The translations under genes were made by a program, and so were the position numbers. Positions 11,184-22,599 of a stretch of DNA of 57,500 bases are shown in pieces. The stretch covers positions 19,308,126 through 19,365,625 of the forward strand of contig NC_135562.1 of the NCBI RefSeq assembly GCF_964340395.1. Reading direction: 5' to 3'. Within the stretch, counting starts at the first letter, position 1. Each line of letters opens with the position of its first letter. Origin of the DNA: Glandiceps talaboti (lineage: Eukaryota; Hemichordata; Enteropneusta; Spengelidae). Below the pieces are notes generated by a model. That model worked only from the letters and a program-made list of their open reading frames with translations. It did no database searches and was not told the DNA's origin.

Positions 11184-11873
11184 TTGGAGATGACATGAAA
11201 AACGACATAAATTACATGGTATAACAGTGTTTTTAAGGTGGGGAACATAGCTAAATGGATGGGGAATTTCGAGACGGGAACGAGATTTTGCGGGGGAGGG
11301 GTTCCAAGATATAGTGTGCGTGTTTATATTATATTTGTGTATGAAACGACTGAGCAGTACATGATTAGAACACTGCCAATGACACTAAACAATGTTATAT
11401 TTGGTTTTGAGATGAAATAGATTATTATAAATGGTGCACATTTTTGAATAAATCTTAACATCTAAAGCTCCTTTATCGAAGATGTAGTGAGTGGAGACTA
11501 CCTGATTTATATGGCCCATGACATTGTCAGTAATCAAGTGGTATGTCATCATTTGTCATTCTGTATCATGACAGTTTGTGTTATCAAGTATGACATAAGT
11601 TACATTTGTATACATCATGACAAAAATGTGTCTCCTCTGTGGCATACAAAAATTTGTATGTGTACATGTACATGTATATTCTATATGATATGATGGCAGT
11701 GTGGATCTGTCATGATCAGTACACTCCATTGGTGATGACATAGATACAAACTCATGGTGTAAACTCATCAGTTCTGTTCTGTCAATGATTATTTTCAGCA
11801 CAACTGAAATGATAAAGTTCAGTACTAGTGCTATTGGTATGGAAAAGTATCTGTCTGTCTGTGTGTAAACAAC
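11184..11873. other. Decayed flank of the minisatellite
   Basis: AT-rich DNA with scattered minisatellite words (CATGACATTGTCAGT near 11517, ATGTCATC near 11542, CTCATCAGTTCTGT near 11764). It looks like ancient array sequence. No gene supported. Confidence 0.5.
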
Positions 11874-11877
11874 TTAA

Positions 11878-14301
11878 AGGTGATTCAAAATGCTCACATT
11901 CACTATCGCTAATTTGCTAGACGACATGTTTGTGAAATGCATTCTGGTTTTAAAACTTTTCAAAAGCGTCTGCAAACACCTTAAAATGACCCTTTTTCAG
12001 TCACTTCCCTTCGGATTTACTTCGAGAGTTTTCGGGTATTTCCGGTCCCACCTAGACCACAGGATTTTATGACGTCATAAAGAGACATGGATAGCACGTA
12101 GCCTATGGCGAGCGTAGTCACTAGGTGAACAAAACTCAACAGCATTGTGAAAAAATACATTGCTAGTGGTTGTAACAGACATCAGTAAACAAAAACTACA
12201 CTCTACATGTCTTATTAACCAACATTTACCGATATTTACTCACACTTTCTGACTAATTGGCAGTGTCTGTGGGTATAAATGCTAAAATATGATCTCCCCA
12301 TATTATGGCAAAATAAATCAAAACGGCTAGACTAGATATATATAAACACTTGTAATGTCGCGTGTTTCACATTCATTGACTTTTATTTATCTGATTTTTT
12401 ATTATTTGCCGACAAGAAGCATTACGATACCGTGGTGACGTTTGACGGCATCCCCGGGCCAAGGACAGCATATTTTAGCCCAATCGTACTCGCGTCGCCT
12501 TTTGAACAGTGCATTTAACAACAAAGTAAACATATTTCATCTCGAATAAATATACTAGCTATTAGAATACCAATGGGAAACTTCAAGAAGGCGTATCGGG
12601 ACATGTGCCACTATATAATTGTTGGTCCCATAATACACTAATTGATTCGATTTGCTCCGAGCATATGGAAGTACGCTCCGAGTCATTGCATCATGTACAT
12701 GTAAATGGAACTGTGACCGACCTAATTTTGTTGTCCATATATAAAATGAGACTGACCTGCAAATTTTTCACAGTTTTCGTTGTGGTCTTGTATTGTCACA
12801 TGTTTGGCTTGTGAACACAAGTTTACATCTATTATTGTCTAGGGCGTAATACTCTAGTCCGAGTCTGAAACCCATATAAAACCTAAGAAACTCGCATTCG
12901 GATCGGACAGAACAGAAGTAGGTCTCATCGACTTGTTGGGGACTCGAATTATTGCTTGTTTTTATCACTGTATACAGGTGATTATTATATATCGGTAGAG
13001 GGGTAGTGTTGTCAAGTTTTGTGCAGTCACCGCGGCCGCGGCAGTAAGCTCATACTAGGCCGCCGATCAAAGCTGAAGCAGTGTATGTACAATGTACGTA
13101 ACTATGGAATCGGGAGAGCACAGCGCACATTCGTGTCGGGTTAAATTTATCCACGTGTTGATGTAATCCATATTTATCAATCAGATATATTGTAAAATTC
13201 TTCAAGTCGTACAGAAATAACGTCTCTAACTTCAAAACAAACCCTGAGAAACGGGACCGGACGTGGCTAGCCAAGTATCTAGTTGCAGGCTTTCTTTCAT
13301 AACCATGTGCTGGGGTCACGACCTTGATTGCCGACGTCAATATTGTCCAATCGTATTTGATATCATGAACACATCGCGATATTTGATTTGTTGGTTTCTT
13401 AAACTGTACACTTCGAATACCATGATTCGTTACAGAATTCTTCTAATGAATATTAAATAGGCGTGTTGCATTGTTGCATTAAATTAAGTGATATCGCAAC
13501 AAGGGAAACCATACAAGTTTTCTTCCAGACGAGTTGCTAAAGTCATGTAAATGACAACACTAAACTCACGAAATTTCCTCAATTCTTTACAATTTTATTG
13601 CTGATGATATGGCAATCTAACTAGTATATTTATTCAAGATAAATATGTTTACTTTGTTGCTAAATGCGCCGTTCAAAAGGCGACATCAGTGAGTATAGTC
13701 GAGTATAGTGGGCTATAATATGCTGTCGACGCCATGCCTGTCGAAGATATTGTAATGCTTCTCCTTGGCAAATAATAAAAAAAATCTGATAAATAAATTG
13801 AAACACGCGAGCGACATTACAAGTGTTTATGTATATCTACACTGTAGTCTAGCCGTTTTGATTTATTTTGCCATAATATGGGGAGATCATATTTTAGCAT
13901 TTATACCCACAGACACTGCCAATTAGTCAGAAAGTGTGAGTAAATATCGGTAAATGTTGGTTAATAAGACATGTAGAGTGTAGTTTTTGTTTACTGATGT
14001 CTGTTACAACCACTAGCAATGTATTTTTTCACAATGCTGTTGAGTTTTGTTCACCTAGTGACTACGCTCGCCATAGGCTACGTGCTATCCATGTCTCTTT
14101 ATGACGTCATAAAATCCCGTGGTCGAGGTGGGACCGGAAATACCCGAAAACTCTCGAAGTAAATCCGAAGGGAAGTGACTGAAAAAGGGTCATTTTAAGG
14201 TGTTTGCAGACGCTTTTGAAAAGTTTTAAAACCAGAATGCATTTCACAAACATGTCGTCTAGCAAATTAGCGATAGTGAATGTGAGCATTTTGAATCACC
14301 T
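11878..14301. mobile_element. DNA element with ~690-bp terminal inverted repeats and TTAA TSD
   Basis: The outer ends are AGGTGATTCAAAATG at the left and its inverse at the right. Both are flanked by TTAA (11874-11877 and 14302-14305). Inverted arms extend to about 12565 and from about 13610, giving arms near 690 bp, with divergence rising towards the centre (for instance around 12440-12480 versus 13690-13740). The middle (12566-13609) has only short frames with no transposase features, so this appears non-autonomous. TTAA duplication is known for piggyBac-type elements, but the AGG ends are not the classic CCY start, so superfamily is uncertain. A mirrored 60-codon frame in each arm (11890-12072 and 14107-14289) is a by-product of the arms. 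Confidence 0.88.
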
Positions 14302-14599
14302 TTAAAGTAAAAAACTGCTGCACCAATTGCCATGATATTTGATGTACATGTACATTACCTCGGGTGTCTACATTGTAGTTGGGAAATTGTTCAAATCAAA
14401 ATGATCTTACCACCAGTGTGTGATATGGTTCAAGAAATGTAATTTTTTGTCCTATTTTTTATATTGTTTTTACATTGTACATGTACATATACATGTATGC
14501 ACTGATAGTCTGTCCTTTTGTATTTAAAGTGAAATTAAAGACCAGTGGTTCAATCTCAGTTTCTCACATTTAACATTGTCATATAAGTGGATCCAGTGG

Positions 14600-14720
14600 C
14601 CCATAAGGATTAGATTGGCGCATTCTTTTGCTCAGGACCAACTTTAACTGTACCATACATGTACATGTACAACTGTTTTTCAGATCTGAATTGTAATGTG
14701 ACCAGCAACTTGAACTGGGC
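14600..14720 (+). repeat. Diverged fragment related to the 1-805 repeat
   Basis: CCATAAGGATTAGATTGGCG and CATTCTTTTGCTCAGGACCAA, then ACAACTGTTTTTCA, parallel the order of words at 169-245 of the first block. It lies immediately upstream of the Kelch gene's duplicated 5' region. Confidence 0.55.
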
Positions 14721-15051
14721 CTCTAAAACTACATGTTCTATTCAGTAACTACATGTAATGTACATCTTTCTTTGTTACTTTAAGGTGGTTTGTATTCTTT
14801 GAGTGTTAAAACACCGAAACTGACAGTGTCATGGCAGACGAAGACCTTGAACTGAAACCTCATCAGATACACTTTGTGACCAGTAACTTGAACTGGTCCT
14901 CTAAAACTACATGTTCTATTCAGTAACTACATGTAATGTACATCTTTCTTTGTTACTTTAGGGTGGTTTGTATTCTTGAGTGTTAAAACACCGAAACTGA
15001 CAGTGTCATGGCAGACGAAGACCTTGAACTGAAACCTCATCAGATACACTT
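14697..15051 (+). repeat. Tandem duplication of 178 bp across the BTB-Kelch 5' end
   Basis: 14697-14874 and 14875-15051 are almost identical. Each copy contains a pyrimidine-rich acceptor-like stretch (CATCTTTCTTTGTTACTTTA followed by AG or GG), a short 5'UTR and the first 15 codons beginning ATGGCAGACGAAG. Copy 1's ATG at 14831 opens only a 31-codon frame that ends at 14926. Copy 2's ATG at 15008 opens the full exon. Very few differences separate the copies, so the duplication is young. Confidence 0.95.
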
Positions 15052-15877
15052 TGCTGAAGAACTTATTTGTGGACTTCATACATTACAAGAGGAGTTAACA
15101 CTGTGTGACGTCGTGTTGAAAATTGGTGAAAGGCAATTCCAGGCACACCGTGTGGTTCTTGCAGCGTTGAGTGATTATTTCAGAGCCATGTTTTCAGGCA
15201 TGCTTCGTGAAAGTAAAGAAGATGTCATAGAACTGAAAGATATCAGTATCACGCCAGAGTCGTTTCAGGTATTGCTGAATTATTGCTACTCCGCTGAACT
15301 TGACCTTACTATCGCAAATGTCTTTGAAATACTAGGTGCTGCTCATCATTTGAATATCAGCTCTGCTATGGAATGCTGTTGTGAATTTATCAAAGAACAG
15401 TTCGACGAACAGAACTTTCATTTCCATGACTTTATCAAGATTGCAGAGATGGCCGACACGTACAGTCTACTAGACTTGAAAGAAGTTGCGGATCACTACA
15501 TTGCAGAGAATTTTGTAGACGTGTCCCAGTCAGAGGACTTCTTAGAGTACGTATCAGCAAAACGTCTTGCTGAGTTTCTTGAGCGTGGTGATTTAGCTGT
15601 TCCGAGTGAGCTATTAGTTCTTAAGGCTGTGGTGCGTTGGTTTATGCATAACAAAGAAGTGCGTTTGTGCCAAGCTGACGTGTTATTACGTAAAGTGCGG
15701 CTTGGATTTGTCAGTGCCCAGGATTTAGTGGATCAGTTTAATCCGGAGATTAGAGGTGTCCCTGTTTGTCAACAGTTGTTCAATGGTTTAATGCAGCACC
15801 ATGCCATTGGTAAACCGATCTCTGGGGAATTTCCATTGAAGAATCCAGAACTATTTGCTCCCAGGGGATGTACAAAG
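15008..15877 (+). CDS. BTB-BACK-Kelch protein, coding exon 1 (residues 1-290)
   Basis: This exon encodes the BTB and BACK half of a Kelch-like protein. The BTB domain spans roughly residues 20-130, with the conserved D34 of LCDVVL, H47 of the AHRVVLAA helix and the FRAMFSG segment at 58-64. The BACK domain follows at roughly 140-240. In this family BTB and BACK dimerise and bind CUL3, so the protein should act as a substrate adaptor of a cullin-3 ubiquitin ligase. The frame stays open for six codons past the exon, but AAAG/GTAAAT at 15877/15878 is a good donor and gives a phase-0 junction. ATG 15008 is chosen because the duplicated upstream ATG at 14831 stops after 31 codons. Which vertebrate KLHL it corresponds to cannot be decided from motifs alone. 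Confidence 0.95.
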
Positions 15878-17237
15878 GTAAATTCACTACTTTTATAACA
15901 ATTTCTGTGATATTCATGTATACATGTAGGGGGTTCTCACTTTATAGCCAGTTGAGTCAACTCTGAGTCACCTCAAGTCTTACCTATATTTGTAACATAA
16001 AAAAAACCCACAAATATGAACAGTTCATGTCAACTCTGAGTAGGGTTAAATTTAGGTCAGGTACAATGGGGTTTTTAGAGTCAACTATCTTTTAGTGTCT
16101 GACACAAAATTCCATTTGATTATGTACTGTATTTAGTTTCCTAGATAAGGAGGTTTCCTGGGTTAAAGTTCAGGGTTGCTGCTAAATGATTGGAACAAAT
16201 GAAGGCTTTATATGCTAATATGAGATGACTTTGGTATGTGATCTGTGTCAGGTACAAAAATTCAGTGTGAATGGAGGCCCAAATCCAGCTTATTAGTTTT
16301 ACTACTTTATGTCGTCGCAGAGTGAAACTCACACTTGTACAAATGTACATGTAGTGTGAACATAGTGATAGAGGAAATAGAATATTTGATGTTAAAACAA
16401 AGATTTTACAAAAGTATTTCAGGTCTACAGTCTACCATACATGTACATGTACCTTCATCTCTTAAAACTTATTTTGTTGTAGATAAGTGTGAAATCATAC
16501 AAAGTAATATTTATTCACATGACGATATACATGTACTTTTCAAAAAACATCCTTTTTTGATAAACAATTCTTTTTACCAAATTACTACCCTACCCTATTC
16601 CTACCAGCATTTATACTACATACATTGTTAATGTAATTGTATTGTCAAATACTTGAATATTTTCTTGAATTTTTTTGAATATACAGGATAAAATTAATAA
16701 TTTGTATTTAAGGATTTGTCTCCCACTTACTGTAATTAATAAAATCTACTAAATTATTCTCCAAATATTTTACCCGTGTTCCCTTACAAAACGATGCTAC
16801 AATGAGCAAAATAAGTTATTTACTACATTTGTCATCTCTAAGTCTTACTCAGTTATTGTACATGTGTATTTGTGTTTTAAAAAATCAGCTATAAGTGTAC
16901 ATGTACAAAATGTATATAACTTTACATTATTTCCTAATTTCAATACAATGTAATTGATTTTATAAGCAGCATACCTGCTAATGAAGGTAATTTTATTATG
17001 AATCGAAATGTTAAAACAGGGGATTGGGACCACATCATAATTAAGGGATAGGAAAACACAAAATATTGGTGTCATCAAAAATTAATGTGTTACTTAATAC
17101 ATGTAGTATGTCACAAGGGCTGCTGGTTTCACATACGTTGTAGTTCTGTGTTTTCATATCAAGTATGTTCATACATGTATCAATCATCCGCTGAGTACTT
17201 CATGATGATTAATTGGGTTTTTTTTGTTCTTTTTCAG
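15878..17237 (+). other. Intron of the BTB-Kelch gene
   Basis: Bounded by GTAAAT and a long pyrimidine tract ending TTTTTCAG. It separates the BACK domain from the Kelch propeller at phase 0. It is AT-rich, with several TACATGTA words and no recognised element. Confidence 0.9.
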
Positions 17238-18155
17238 TCTTTGATTGCAATTGGAGGTCGTACATCTATGAGTTGTGTACGCTACTATGACGTCAATGGT
17301 AAGGAATGGGTATCATTGAAGAACTTTGCGCAACCACCGTACAGTACGTACACAAACCATAGCGTGACCGTGGTACATCACAATTTATACGTTGCTGGTG
17401 GTGAATATTACAGTTCTAACAAATGGCAGACGAGGAATTACGTCTACAAATATGATGCGTCAACCAACAAGTGGCAAAGTTTGGCACCAATGAAAGCAGA
17501 ACGCAGTCATTTCGCATTAGTGAGTTTGCATGGCTATATTTACGCTATCGGCGGTCGCGACAAAGATGGTGCGGTCAGTGACAGTGTTGAGAGGTATAAC
17601 ATCGCAACCAATAAATGGCAGATCATCGCATCACTTCGATCACCTAGATTTGGTATGGCAATAACGGTATACGAAGGCAAGATCGTAGTCGTCGGGGGTC
17701 ATCAAATCGTGAAAACACCATGTACAGAAGCGTTGGATATGGAAATATTTGACCCCAAGCTGAATACATGGGAAGTGAAAGCCAAACCATCTATAGGGCG
17801 TATGGTAGGCTCTGCGTTTGTTCTTGATGATAAACTTTACCTCGCAGGTGGGTATATGCCATCTAGTGAAGACAAGAAGAGAGATGAATTGTGTACACTT
17901 GTTGAAGAGTATAACGATGAACATAATTCTTGGACTACAGTATCACAGGCGTTGATACCACCCAATGATATCGGTGCATTTCGTATCGGAAGTAACGTCT
18001 TCTTTAGTATGTGTGGTCATTGCTATAATAGCAACATCACAATCCAACAAGATGAAGTCTATGATGTCGACCTGGATGACTGGATTAAAGTTCGACAAAA
18101 TACAAATGGCGCTGCTTTGACGCAGTTTACATTCAATGTCAGAAAGCTGAAGTGA
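17238..18155 (+). CDS. BTB-BACK-Kelch protein, coding exon 2 (residues 291-595)
   Basis: A single 918-nt terminal exon encodes the whole Kelch propeller. Successive blade motifs are visible: LIAIGG (292-297), LYVAGG, IYAIGG, IVVVGG and LYLAGG, each followed by a Tyr- and Trp-bearing strand of the Y-N-NKW type. A sixth blade is degenerate, with VFFSMCG in place of the double glycine. The exon begins after TTTTTCAG in frame with exon 1 and ends at TGA 18153-18155, giving 595 residues in total, normal for the family. The propeller would bind the ubiquitylation substrate. No consensus AATAAA was found close downstream, so the 3' end is undefined. Confidence 0.95.
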   Translation, partial: SLIAIGGRTSMSCVRYYDVNGKEWVSLKNFAQPPYSTYTNHSVTVVHHNLYVAGGEYYSSNKWQTRNYVYKYDASTNKWQSLAPMKAERSHFALVSLHGYIYAIGGRDKDGAVSDSVERYNIATNKWQIIASLRSPRFGMAITVYEGKIVVVGGHQIVKTPCTEALDMEIFDPKLNTWEVKAKPSIGRMVGSAFVLDDKLYLAGGYMPSSEDKKRDELCTLVEEYNDEHNSWTTVSQALIPPNDIGAFRIGSNVFFSMCGHCYNSNITIQQDEVYDVDLDDWIKVRQNTNGAALTQFTFNVRKLK

Positions 18156-21100
18156 TTCCCAAATAATTTCAGTATAAAAGTCTTCATAATGCCATTGGCA
18201 AATTAGCTATCCTATATTTACAAGTATTCAACAAAACAATTAATTCTACAATGTAAGCTTTTTGGTTCAATATGTCATATATTGGTTTCTGAAGTTTCAA
18301 TCATTTCATATGTACATGTAAGGATTGCAAGGTGGCACTCCAAATTTTGGAATGTAAGGGGTAGAAATTTGTCATTGCCACTTAACATATGGGAATGTAT
18401 GCCACCATGAACAAAATGTATGTAAAATAACTTTACATGTATATGTGTTCTTGAAAGAGAATTTACAGTAGTGGTCAGGGATATTTTGATAACTGGTACA
18501 TGTAGTAGAAAAGAGTACAGCAAGAACAACACGGAACTACAGTATGAATTGTAACACAGTGTCCACTGTCTTTATGCTACAATACTCAACTATTCTGACC
18601 CTCACTTCTGGCCCCAAACTGGATTGCAAACAGCACTCCTAGTGGTCAAACCATGAAATCTTTTATCCCACTGAAAACCAGAATATGGCATATTGAACCA
18701 ACTACATATACTTTAGTGTGTATAATTTTGAACAACATGAGTTGAATTTTCCAAAATTTATATTTTTTGTTTTTTTCATCGCTATGGACACTTCATTGGA
18801 CTGTAATTGTGCTATATCCATTTTCAGGTTTTACAACTACATGTAAACAACCCTTCGTTACAATGCAAATTTGCTTCAGTCTGTTTTCTAGATACAGATC
18901 ATACAGTACAGCGTAAGAGTCTGTTTTTTTATTCACTACTAGCATATTGCCAGTCTAATGCTAACATAAGGCTAATCGAGGTCGTAATATTTGGCTGGTG
19001 ATAATTCCTGCTTGTGAGATGTTAGTGCCAGCATCATGCTAGCATCATACCAGCAGCATGCTAGCATTTTAAACCAGCCTACATGTATTTGTAAATTGTA
19101 GACACAGCAGAAAGCATTTCTTGAACTCTACATGTACTCTACCATACATCAACTTGGCAAATACATGTATGATAATATTTTGTACATGGCAAAGAAGCGA
19201 CAACCCTACATGTATAACTTGGCATGTACCATGATAATACATGTATCTGTTCAAGTTCTTAAAAGTTATATTTCCAATAGAGTACAACTGTACATGTCAC
19301 GATGTGTCATTTCTAGGAACACTTTACTGAATCATTACAGTTTAATAGCTGCAATAACATATTATAATGCATCAAGAAGTATAATTAACAGATAGTGATA
19401 ATTAGTTCTCGTATCATGACCAGAGGTTCTAATTACTTACATTGCATAAGTTGCACCTGTTCACTGTGTGTTTGCTAGTTTTACTGCTGAGCAGCAGTTT
19501 GACAAAGCTTATCAACCTGAACTGGCAGATTGTTACATTATCATAGAGTTGATGTAATTAGTATATGTACGCCACCTCATCTCTGGTCATCATGGTGTTC
19601 CACCGTACGTTGTATCTTTTGATGTGGAGAGATTGACTAGTTTGCCTGGATAACCTATCCCATTCTCTGTCAATGATATTGTTAATTCCAATCTGCCTAG
19701 CGGTAAATGAACAGTTTGACAAGCATGTTGACCTCAACAGGCAAATATTCCTTTACATAATTAGAACCCTTGGTTGTGATACAAGAACTAATTATTTGGG
19801 TTTTTTACCTATTTAAGAGTAACAGATAGATACTGTCATACTAATGTTACCTTGTACCTCAGGCATTGACCATTCAACATAACAAAACTTGGTAGTGAGA
19901 TGTTACTTGTTAGTGATGGTGTTACCATCAGTGTTAACTCTTAGCACTAGGCTATTCCAATGCTTCACATTCCAAAATCAATTCTTGGGCTCTGTAGACA
20001 TAGTACATTGTATTTTAAGACGATTCCTTACTGAAAGCAAAGTGGCACAAGCTGAGTTTATAAGCTATTTTTAATCAAATGAAAATACTTACAGGAAATC
20101 TTGATTAAACTATTCTAGTATAATGTTAATGTCAATACATATCTTCTATGACATTACAATTGTCCTCTGACATTATTAGAACAGTGGATTTCATGGCAGG
20201 GGTTTCCTGAACATTTGTTGATAAATTGTATGATAAATTACTTCATCGGATCATTTATGAGTTATATTGTATTACTAGGTTTGAGTTCAGTCAATTGCAA
20301 GTGGTAGTTAAGTGTGCTTCAATATGTACAATAATACAAATACCTTTTAGATATACATGCATGCTGTGAAAACTAAAGTCAGCTTGTGTCCCTTTAACAA
20401 AAATGTAAGTATATTTTGTTTTATGTACAGATTCAAATGTATCTACATGTATCATACCAAATGATTACATACAATGTAATATATAAATATATACCAGTGG
20501 TTACTCACATCAGTATGCACATATGCTATAGACATGTTGTTGGTTATAAGATGCATTGCATGTCTCCCTATACAGCGCCATATTCTTTACTTGCAGGGCA
20601 GTTTGCAAATCACACAGGGGAATAATTGTCACCTGACTTTACCAGTAAAATTCACTGCTGTCATTGAGGGGTGTTTAGTCATTCACAGTTAAAGAGGTCA
20701 CATGTCTTTCTATCGTTTCATGATGAAAACGTTATTTCAAATGAAAGAAAGATGAAACCAGTGTAAAAGTACCAACATAAGGGGACATCATCCCATGCAG
20801 TGCAACTTTGAACTGGAAAATTGACTTTTGTATTTGCAATGCAGTGCAATACCAAAAATATTTAGTGCATACTTGTATGCATATAAGTATGTAAATATTC
20901 ATGATTTACACAAAATCATATGAATGCACAGTTATATTTTTTACAAATTTTATGTTTTGGATAAACCTATACATGTATGTATGACGGATCCATGTGACGT
21001 GTGTGTGAGTGTGTGGTGTACTCGAAGTACATTACGTTATATGTCATGTGTTTGCTGAGGCCCGAGTTATATCTGTGTGGAATTTTGGTCATTACCTTTC

Positions 21101-21838
21101 CCACAGTCTAGCATAATACTGTCCACATTTAAAGAAATCAGTCTGGAAATGTGCAAATTTATTGGTTTTTGAATGTATCCACTGCCAAAATACATTATTA
21201 GCATAAAGCCATAACCATGTAATGAGAATCAGTGAGGTGAGTGAAGCTGTGCAATGTACACGTAATATAAGTGATAAAATCCTATAATTGACATGTACGA
21301 TGTCTAATTATTGGTATTTTAACATTTTTCAGTGAATATATTCTTGGTTGTCATCAGTTTGAGAAAATAATACTCATGTTACAACTATTGTATTTGAACA
21401 AAGTGTTCAATTATTTCATACAAATTAGTTATTGCTACCACTATATTTTTACATACATGAAAAGTAAATCTTGAATTTGTGTTTATATTTTTCAACAAGA
21501 GATTTTAGGAAGTTTGTTCATCTTTTTCATTTGTGTACAAAAAACTAATTTTTTTTTTCATCAGTAATAAATACCAAAAAAAAAGTTTAGAGCAGATTAA
21601 ATTTTTTGATTTTAAGTTTTATGATTGACATAGAGGGCGCTGTTACTATGTGAAATCATAATATAATTTTTAGATTTGAATACGGAGCTGTTAGCACTAT
21701 TCTAGTCTGTGGGGAGGGAAGGGAAAGGGTGACGACTTCCTTCCTACAGCAGGAAAATATGATTTTATGTATATGCTAGTGATACTTTTTTGTTATAATT
21801 TTAAATCAGGGACATTTTGCCACTTTGGCATGAAGTTA
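18156..21838. other. Kelch 3'UTR/intergenic DNA with no further gene supported
   Basis: AT-rich DNA with many TACATGTA words. 19020-19070 carries repeated CAGCATCATGCTAGCAT words. No frame with domain features and no mobile-element landmarks were seen. Confidence 0.6.
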
Positions 21839-21964
21839 GGTAATGTGAAGCTATTACAAGGTTGCCTCTGATTGGCTAGGGGTGAGGTGAAGCTATTACA
21901 AGGTTGCCACTAATTGGCTAGGGGTGATGTAAAGCTATTACAAGGTTGCCACTGATTGGCTATA
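21839..21964 (+). repeat. Three-copy 42-bp tandem repeat with ATTGG boxes
   Basis: GTGAAGCTATTACAAGGTTG begins at 21845 and 21887, with a variant at 21929, an exact 42-bp period. Each unit ends in a TGATTGGCTA-type word, an inverted CCAAT box. No gene start is evident nearby. Confidence 0.92.
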
Positions 21965-22554
21965 TACATACATACACAAGACAACTAGTACCAATATCTA
22001 CTTTATTTTATTATATTCAAATTGTCATTATCAAAGAATTTATATACATCATGTTACAGTAATTTGTATGATTATCAAAAATTATATTAACATGATTTGT
22101 TCCCTTTTCACCATAGAGCACACAAAAATGTGTTTTTCATCTTCGAAAGCTAATAATACTAAAAATTGACCTATTGTGACTGTTAGACAGTTATTTTTTT
22201 ATGACAATTTAGCATGTGGTTAAAAATTAAATTTAAGATTTACATATGATAGCCTCCTCTCTGAAATTTTCTGTGAAGAGTATTGAAGAATTATGAATTT
22301 GAAATAAACTGCAGAAAAATAAAGTGAAATGACTGATCAGTCTGTTTTTCTGGTATGTATATTTATTCCAAGGATCTACTTCATAGACTTAAAATCTTGT
22401 GATGATATTCCAGATGATGGAGAACATGGTCAAATATCATTTGAAAAATGCTAAACACAACACTTGTTTGTCTTCCGGTTCCACTGGGTTTTTTTTTATC
22501 GACATGGTACATTCATTATCAGATTTATAAATCAGTTAAAACAGAAACAAAACA

Positions 22555-22599
<45 letters not shown>
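22555..22599. repeat. (AAT)n microsatellite = 3' tail of the non-LTR element
   Basis: About 14 AAT units abut the 3' terminus of the - strand retroelement. Confidence 0.95.

Noticed and set aside
11890-12072. Identical 60-codon frames at 11890-12072 and 14107-14289
   Set aside because: They are the two arms of one inverted-repeat element, not duplicated genes.
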